Of a DNA stretch of 64,000 nt, positions 57,326 through 64,000 are shown in pieces. The stretch spans positions 1-64,000 of the forward strand of contig JAMQCK010000082.1 in the NCBI GenBank assembly GCA_024196135.1, written 5' to 3'. A program made the position numbers and the translations under genes. Position 1 is the first letter of the stretch; each line of letters starts with the position of its first letter. Source of the stretch: Pleurotus ostreatus/Saccharomyces cerevisiae fusant. Its lineage: Eukaryota > Opisthokonta. The notes under the pieces were generated by a model. It ran no database searches and was not told the origin of the DNA. It saw only the letters and a list, made by a program, of their open reading frames with translations.

Positions 57326-59773
57326 CGGCCTAGGCTCTTTGTTTCGACTGGGAGATCGGCGCTGCGCGCATTGCGTGGGGGATGTCCATTGACAGTCGCC
57401 AATTGATAGTAGCAAGCTAAGTCGAGAGCCTCGAGATAAGCTTGCAGGAGATGGCTTAGGAGACTGTTCAGGCAGAGATTCTGAGCGCCCTGGTGAAAGG
57501 ATGACCATTATGATCACCTAGTCCACGCCGCCGCAGATCGATAAATTCAGCTCAACAAGCCAGTCACTCTTCGAGTCCCAAATATACCCCTGGACAATTC
57601 CAATGGCCGGAGAAGTCTGAAATACACAGCACGGCACTATACACGCATCCAACACCATACGAGCATCCTACCCCTTCGGCCCTCCGCGCATCGTCTCCCC
57701 ATCCACTTGAAACTGCCTTTTAGAGGTCCAACCAACGCAGGAATGTATGATCTGTTGATAAGTCAGTTAATGCAAGCAGAGTAGAAGAAGACCGCGAAGG
57801 AGAAAGATGACCACGGCCATCGAAGCGCGAGTGAGGTCCAATTACTGAGGCGACGGTCGACCGGAGCATCTAGGCGATGGTCTACTGAGGTGTCCAGGTA
57901 TGGGAGCGCACCCAGATGCGAAGCCCGCGAGCTTTACTCTGGAGAAAATTGTCAGCCTACAAGGTGCCGTGCGAGAGCATACCAGAGCCAAGGTGAAGGT
58001 AATGGCGAGAGTCATCCGAACGCGATGAGTGAGGTAGGGAGCAATTGCACGTATTCCGCTGCCTTTCAAAAAGGTTAGACCGCGAACAGCTGCGAGGTAC
58101 ATACGCCGTGCATGCGTCTTTGATCCTGAAGCTGACGTGTCGACTTGAACTTGACGCGGCAACTTGAGCTTGAGGTATAGTGCATTGCGAACTGGGTGCG
58201 CTAGAACATTGCAATTTGAGCTCTACTGAAGTCCTTCGTCGAAGATATTCGACAATCCCTACCCCGGCGAAGGAAACATTGGCACGCCGACCTCATTGCA
58301 TCGCCGACCTTATTGCATCGCCGCCCGAGCCATTGCGCCGCTGCGCGAAGTGCATTGCGCAACCGCGCTGCAGAAAGCCATTGCGTCGCCTCGGGAGAGT
58401 CATTGCGTCATCGCGCGCGAGATATCTCATTGCGTCTTCGCGCCCGCGTCATTGCGCCCCGCGCGGAGATAGATGATTGGGCGGCGTCAGTCCTTGATCT
58501 TCTGCCCCGCCACTCTCCCTTATAGTCCATGTTCTTGACAATCGATGTCGAGGATAGAAGCCGGTATTGAGGACAAAAACCGTTCAAGTTGAGAGCGAAA
58601 GAGCAGCGCCTGTGAGCAAAAACTTAGAATGACATTAGTCCAAGCGGTAGGGATTTTATCGCGCGGACGCACCTCTCTGCATGACCGAACTTTCCTGCGA
58701 GCATTGCCATTGGATGACTGGGGCTTTAGGCGTCCGATCCGACTCTTCGAGAGGCGGTGGTACCGGAGACCTAACGAAGGCGATAAGTGGCGAACTTGTG
58801 GAAACATGTTGTGCACGCACCATCGAGCGACCGGTCTTTCTGGCATTGGGCGAGCTCGCGAGCATCGACATTGACGCTCTTGCATAGCCTCGACATTGGT
58901 GCTTTTGGGTGGCATCAGCGTGGATGCCCGTGGCATCGGTAAGTGCGTCGAGGGGCTGGATGTGTAGCTGAGGCGAACAAAGTCAGTGACACGTGCATAT
59001 TGAGCGGTCGAGTCACGTACCTTTAGGCTGCATGGTCTCCGCAACAATGAGCGAGCCCAAGAGCGCGCGACATTGATGCACTTGCGCAGCATCGGGGCGT
59101 CAAGCATACGACATCGAGAGGACCTGTCGATTACGATTAGCAACGAGAGCAAGCAAGTTTGGCGGTGACGCACTATTGAGCTGACCGTTTGCTGTGGCAT
59201 TGGTCCGACTCGGTAAGAGATCGATGCTCTTGTGTAGCATCAGCATTGACGCTCTTGCGCGGCGTCGGGCTGGGTGGATGGGACGTCGACGAGTTCTGAT
59301 ATCAATAGTCAGAGAAATAAAATCAGACGATGATCGCGGAATGTACCACTGAGGAGCCCGGACGCAGTGAGATTGGGCTACCTCGGGAGATGTCGTTGGG
59401 GCTTGCGAGCCACTAAGATCTCGGGGGCAAGTTGAGCGTCGAGGACATCTGGCGGCCAAATTCAACGACGAACGCATGCCGCGCTACACAAGTGGCGGCG
59501 CACCATTGGGATACCCGATCGTCGTGGCATTGGGCTCGCCCGAGAAAGCATTGACGGCACTTGCAAGCCGTCGAGAATATTGACGACGTTTGCAAGCCAT
59601 CGAGGCAGAGGCGTCGGTGGCCAGCGCGGACTGTCGATGTCAAGGAGTCAGTGAAGGGGGTGGTGGGTGGCGGGATGAGGGTAAGAGTCAAGAATGGACG
59701 CCCATCAAATTGCAAGCACGCGCTGCTTATGTATGTCGCTTTTGAAACTCCGCTACGCATGGCAGTCACGTTA
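57326..59773 (-). repeat. CAATG-rich spliced unit V4
   Basis: Box at 59773-59765 and leader TTTGATGGGCGTCC. Exon ends are visible as CACCATTGG near 59500. The tail at 58270-58480 has one of the densest CATTG runs of the array: about ten CATTGCG or CATTGG blocks in roughly 200 bp. The late intron (TTGTCAGCCTACAAGGTGCC) lies near 57952. Confidence 0.75.
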
Positions 59774-62216
59774 CCAGCCTAAACTCGTCGTTCGACATCT
59801 GCGCTGCGTATGTTGTGTGGCGGCTGGCCGGAGGAGTATGGCCAATCGCAGAAATGCAAAGGAGACAGCGTACCTGTAATGATCCAAAGGCCTTTATGTT
59901 ATGGTCGCTGATTACTCAGTCTACGCGGCCGCAGGTCGGCGACTTTAGAGCTCAACTCGCACGTCACACCTCAAATTCCAAGTTCACCGGTGATTCGACT
60001 CAGAGACCGTAAACGTATGCTACACCTTCACAACACAGGAAATACATCCGACACCATACATGCATCATGCTCGCTCGGCCATTCAGATCGCCCCCTCAGC
60101 CATCTACGGACTTCCCTCCAGACGCCCGAGCAGCGCAGGTCAGATGATCTGTTGAGGGGTCAGATAGAGCATGCGGGGTAGAAGGAGATCGCGAAGTGGG
60201 GCCCGGTCACCAAAGCGATGGTCTACCCGAGATAGGGCGCACCCGAAGGAATTCTCGGAGTGGATGTTCTATGAAGGGAATTGTCAGCCTATGAGAGGTG
60301 GAGGGGGAGCCATACCGGAATCAAGGAGAAGCCGTTGGGTGGATTTGGGGCCCATTGCACACAGCATGTCACTCTGAAGAAGCCGTCAGCGCGCAAGGGA
60401 CGGTTGGGCGATTCACCTGGTCGATCGATAGCAGGTTGAAGGATATCACATTGCGCCTCGGGCGCTGCGGCAGTCCTTTGTCGGGATAGAAATTGACCGT
60501 TTTCGTCGATGCAGGAGATCATTGGCCGGCCGCCCTTATTGCGCCGCCGCGCTGGAGGGAAGTCACTGCGAAGTCGCACGAGTGGATCATTGCGCCACCG
60601 CGCTAGATAAAGTCATTGAGCTGCCGCTCGCAGAAAGCCATTGGGCCACCGCGCGGTCAAATCCACTGCGCCGCCGCGCCCGAGTTTCTGGGCCGCCGCG
60701 CGGGAGGGATATGATTGGGCGTCCCTAATGATTGATCGCCTCGACGATCGCTGTCGATGCTGGTAACGTCGAGTTTGAGGATCAACATGTCGAAGTCGAG
60801 AACAGAAGCATTGGGCAGGACCCTAGAGCGGCGTCAGTCCATGCGGTAGGGGGATAATTCGATCGAGCCAACACACCTGTTTACCCTTGATGGAGACAAG
60901 CAAGCTTCCCTTCGAACATTGCCACTCGATGACTTGAAAATTGAGATGACCGTTTCGCCTTGAGGCGCCGCGTGCGATGGACGAGCAATCTACGATGTCA
61001 GTCAGCGGCGCACTTGTGGAAGTACGTTGTCCACGCACCATTGAGCGACCCGGTCTCCGCGGTATTGGGCGGGCTCGCGGGGTCTGCCCTCAAGCGGGCT
61101 TTCCTTGAAACATTGCCACTTGACGGCTCGAACCTCGAGGCGTCGATCGGTGTGCGAAATGCCTAAGAAGGCTGTCAGTGATGAGCGCAGAGAAAATCAA
61201 GAGTGTCTACGCACCTTTGAGCGACCCGGTCTTCGCGACATTGGGCGAGTTCGCGAGGTCGGTTATGCTCTTGAGGCGAAGGTGTTGATGCTCCTGAGCA
61301 GCATCGGCATTAACGCTCTGGTCCGGCCATTGACGCTCTTGCATGGCATCGCATTGATGCTCTTGCGCGGCATCGCCATCAAAGCTCGCAACATCGGTAT
61401 GTGCAAGCCGAGTGGCTGGATGCTGGACTGAAGAAAAAAGAGTCAGTGGCGCGAGCACGCTGACGGTTCAGCGACGTACCATTGGTCCGCACGAGTCGCT
61501 GCGCCATTGTACGGGTCCGCGATACATTGATGCACTTGCGGGGCATCGGGGGCTTGCATAGACGACGTCGAGTCGATCTATTTGCGATCGTCAGTGACGA
61601 GGGCTCGCGCGACGACCGCGTGACGCACCATTGAGATGCCCATCTGCAGTGGCATTGGGCTGGCTCGGGAAGGTATTGATGCACTTGCGACGCATCGCGG
61701 GCTTGAGTCGAATACTTGCCGTGGACCTGAGAAAACTGTCGTCAAGGTCAGCAGTGAGAGCGCGGATACCGGCCGAGCAGCGCACCATTAAGGAGCCCCG
61801 ATGCCATAGCATTGGGCTACCTCGGGAGATATCGACGGTTCTTCAGAGCCACTGGGAGCTTGAGGGAGCCTGAGCTTCAAAGATATCTTGCATACAATGT
61901 CAGCAACAGAAGCATGCCACAGAACACGACTAGCGTACCATTGGGGTACCCGCTCAGCGTGGCATTGGGTCCGCCCGCAAAAACATTGACAGCGCTTGTA
62001 AGCTGTCCAAGTAGAGGCATTGAGGGCAAAAGCGAGCTGTCGGGATTGAGAGCCAGCTGCGGGGGTCAGTAAAGAGGGAAGTCCGGGTGGTGGGGTGAGG
62101 TTGAGAGACAAGAAAGAACGCCCATCAAATCGCGCACATGTCCGCTTATGTGGATTTTCAAACTCCGCTGCGCCATCAGTGGTCAAAGGGGAAGCGCTCG
62201 CATGGCGGTCACGTTA
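59774..62216 (-). repeat. CAATG-rich spliced unit V5 (rightmost)
   Basis: Box at 62216-62208. The leader carries the same extra segment as V3 (plus-strand GCCATCAGTGGTCAAAGGGG). Exon ends CACCATTG occur at about 61040, 61480, 61628 and 61935. The late intron (TTGTCAGCCTATGAGAGGTG) is near 60281. Array homology stops to the right of about 62350. Confidence 0.72.
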
Positions 62217-62359
62217 CCGGCCTGGGCTCGTTGTTCGACATCTGCGCTACGCACATTGCGCACCAGCTGACTGGATTGGAACGGCTGGCCTCATTCAATT
62301 GGAAGAATATGGCCAGCGGAGATTACTCAACAGGAACCGAGACATCAGACATGATACAA

Positions 62360-63127
62360 AGTCCTTTTCGCCAAATTCGCCAGAGGAGCTGGGAAGGGGC
62401 GAAGATGGGCTCAGAGCGGGGCGAAGGACTCCACAATTGATCGAAATCCTTCGAGTCTGCGCTGGTCGATATCGCTCGAGGTCTGCTCTGGTTGACGACC
62501 TCCGGGTCTGCGTGCCCTTCTCTCATCGTGCGTCGGCGCCAGTTGGGCGAGGATTGAAAGAGCGTGGAAATTGTTGGCCGAGGATATGTACAGGACATAG
62601 GGTAGATGAGTGAGAAGACGGTGCATGTGGTGAGTACATGAGTGAGCATGATGGGTATACGGGTGAACATGGGGGTATAAGAATGGGCATGGGTAGTATT
62701 TAGATGCGTATGTTGGGCATATGTGGGTATATGAATTGACGTGACGAGTGTACGGTGAGCATGACTGCGACCAGCGCAATAGATAAGTGATAAATTAGCA
62801 TGTGCGAATAAGAGAAGACGAACATAAGGAGGAAGAAGCGAAGACAGTTCAATGAGGGAGAGATATAGTAGATACAATGAGCGTTATATGCGAGAGATGG
62901 GATACAATGAACGTGGGTGGATGAGAGACAGAAAACCAGTCAAAGGAAAGTGGATGGGCTACAGCGGATGGAGATGATACATAAGGCACGCGTTATGAGT
63001 AAGTAGTTATTCTACGAGATGGTCAGCGCGAGCGACGAAGAAAAAGGATGAAAGGGGACGTACTAATAGGTGCGTCAAGCCATACGTGTTGGAGACTACT
63101 GAAATCGCTCGACGTCCCTCGCGCCGA
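62360..63127. other. Intergenic right of the array
   Basis: Unique, less GC-rich DNA. 62610-62760 is rich in GGGTATA and GAGTACATG-like short repeats. No gene or splice chain seen. Confidence 0.4.
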
Positions 63128-63973
63128 CTAAGCATCTTCTTCTACCTCCCCGCGCTGCCGCTTCGTAGGATGCTCGAATGCGGCGCTGACTAATTTGCGC
63201 TTCTGAAGGTTGGGTTCGTCGGTCGGTGATGGCGTGGAGACCGAGGACGTCAACGACGGTCGAGTGAGCGAGGATGTCGATGGCTTGGCGACGTAGAGGA
63301 CTGTCGACGCGGAGGACTGAGCCCAGGCGTACGAGGAACAAGCTTCGGCGAGTGTCTGTGGGATGGCGGGGGGCTCAGGCTCGGGGGTAGACGAGGAGGA
63401 TTTCCGTGATTCAATCGACGAGGTAACTCCGGGTTGAGAGGGCTCCGAGGCAGCGGACTGAGCACCAGAGGAAGCGTGGAGAACGTCTGGTATTGTCGGC
63501 CGTGAGTTGTCCTGTTCCTTTTCGCTCCAGATAGACTTCGAATTCTCGGTGGACGGCGTCAGTAGAGGGCGCGCCTCCGACGAAGACGAGCGATGTGGGA
63601 CCGGTGTAGGTGCCTTCTCCATTAGCCGACGAGCCTGCAGCCTCTCCATCGCCGCCAGCATCGTGCCCGAGTGACGTGGAAGTTCTGATAACAGCTGAGT
63701 CTCCCGAGGAGGAGTTTTCGACACCGACGCCAACCTGAATATCTCCTTGACTATGCGCGCAGCAGGCGACGGTGATGGCGACGGCGACCGCTCGAACGTC
63801 CGAGTCGGCTTGCCTTCCGATCTGCGTTTAGAAGGACGCGACGGAAGCGGCGTGTCCGAGGTGCGTTTCGGCGGGGTGCGAGGGTCAGGTGTGGGCGGGA
63901 TGTGCGAGGTCTTCGTCGGCGTAATGGGCTCAGCGTTCTTCTTGTCTAAGTCGGCGTCGGCGGTGGAAACCAT
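63128..63973 (-). CDS. Ser/Pro-rich protein with basic clusters, unknown function
   Basis: Single open frame on the minus strand, 281 residues, ATG at 63973. The N-terminal part has repeated TPxK/TPP motifs (ITPTKTSHIPPTP) and a basic patch (RPSKRRSEGKPTR). A short ordered-looking segment follows (ARIVKEIFRLASV, then SGTMLAAMERLQARRLMEK). The rest is Ser/Thr/Pro-rich, ending HPTKRQRGEVEEDA. The two basic clusters resemble nuclear localisation signals and the TP/SP sites resemble kinase targets; both are inferences from composition. I recognise no domain. The gene could have further exons beyond the right edge, since the first codons lie only 27 nt from the window end. Confidence 0.6.
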   Translation of the reverse strand: MVSTADADLDKKNAEPITPTKTSHIPPTPDPRTPPKRTSDTPLPSRPSKRRSEGKPTRTFERSPSPSPSPAARIVKEIFRLASVSKTPPRETQLLSELPRHSGTMLAAMERLQARRLMEKAPTPVPHRSSSSEARPLLTPSTENSKSIWSEKEQDNSRPTIPDVLHASSGAQSAASEPSQPGVTSSIESRKSSSSTPEPEPPAIPQTLAEACSSYAWAQSSASTVLYVAKPSTSSLTRPSLTSSVSTPSPTDEPNLQKRKLVSAAFEHPTKRQRGEVEEDA

Positions 63974-64000
63974 GTCAGCGGAAGAGACAAGATATTCCCC

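Noticed and set aside
58180..61873. Leucine-rich-repeat-like or Cys/Arg repeat proteins on the strand opposite to the units
   Set aside because: Readings such as ALGYLGR or HCAAAR recur only because the CATTG/CGCCGCG blocks repeat. Splice signals and the promoter box all point to the other strand.
32290..62216. Telomeric or centromeric satellite
   Set aside because: No TTAGGG-type tracts occur, unit lengths vary, and the units have promoter-like boxes and introns, unlike simple satellites.

Overview
The window looks like nuclear DNA of a filamentous basidiomycete, probably an Agaricomycete. It is GC-rich, with short introns of about 45-65 nt, mostly GTGCGT or GTACGT donors, CTGAC or CTAAC branch sites and YAG acceptors. 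It carries families typical of mushroom-forming fungi: small BTB/POZ proteins, a J-domain-like protein with an HPDKW motif, and a large NYN-domain protein. Gene models below were built by hand from open frames, splice signals and intron phase; no database was searched.

Left part (1-14.8 kb). A protein end runs in from the left edge. Next come a minus-strand gene with two micro-exons (713-2199), a long-armed inverted-repeat element (3721-4693), and a minus-strand secreted precursor (5914-6870). The precursor has a signal peptide and eleven copies of an RTNDW-type core, each ending in a KR/RR site, which is the architecture of a Kex2-processed repeat protein. A run of unrelated minisatellites fills 8.0-10.4 kb. 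Family gene A (11540-13761) follows.

Middle part (14.8-32 kb). After the J-domain gene comes a family of four intact BTB genes. Three are on the plus strand (16479, 19757, 21356) and one on the minus strand (28367). All share four exons and identical intron phases. The first has its roughly 60-nt first intron expanded to 1.6 kb. The large NYN gene (22430-26480, minus) sits between BTB3 and BTB4. Broken, internally deleted copies of its second half lie beside BTB1 and BTB2, so BTB and NYN-end blocks were duplicated together. Gene B (29259-31225) is a paralogue of gene A.

Right part (32-62.3 kb). About 30 kb is occupied by eleven related 2.3-2.9 kb units. Six are on the plus strand and five on the minus strand, pointing at each other across a centre that holds one unrelated membrane-protein gene (47565-48816). 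Ten units share a 5' box (TAACGTGAC followed by a conserved leader). The units contain short tandemly repeated exons separated by about 50-nt introns with good splice signals. They also carry a sense-strand lattice of the pentamer CAATG. No single reading frame stays open through the exons, so these may be spliced non-coding transcripts or a decayed exon-repeat protein family. I do not recognise the family. The window ends with a minus-strand gene for a Ser/Pro-rich, probably nuclear protein (63128-63973).
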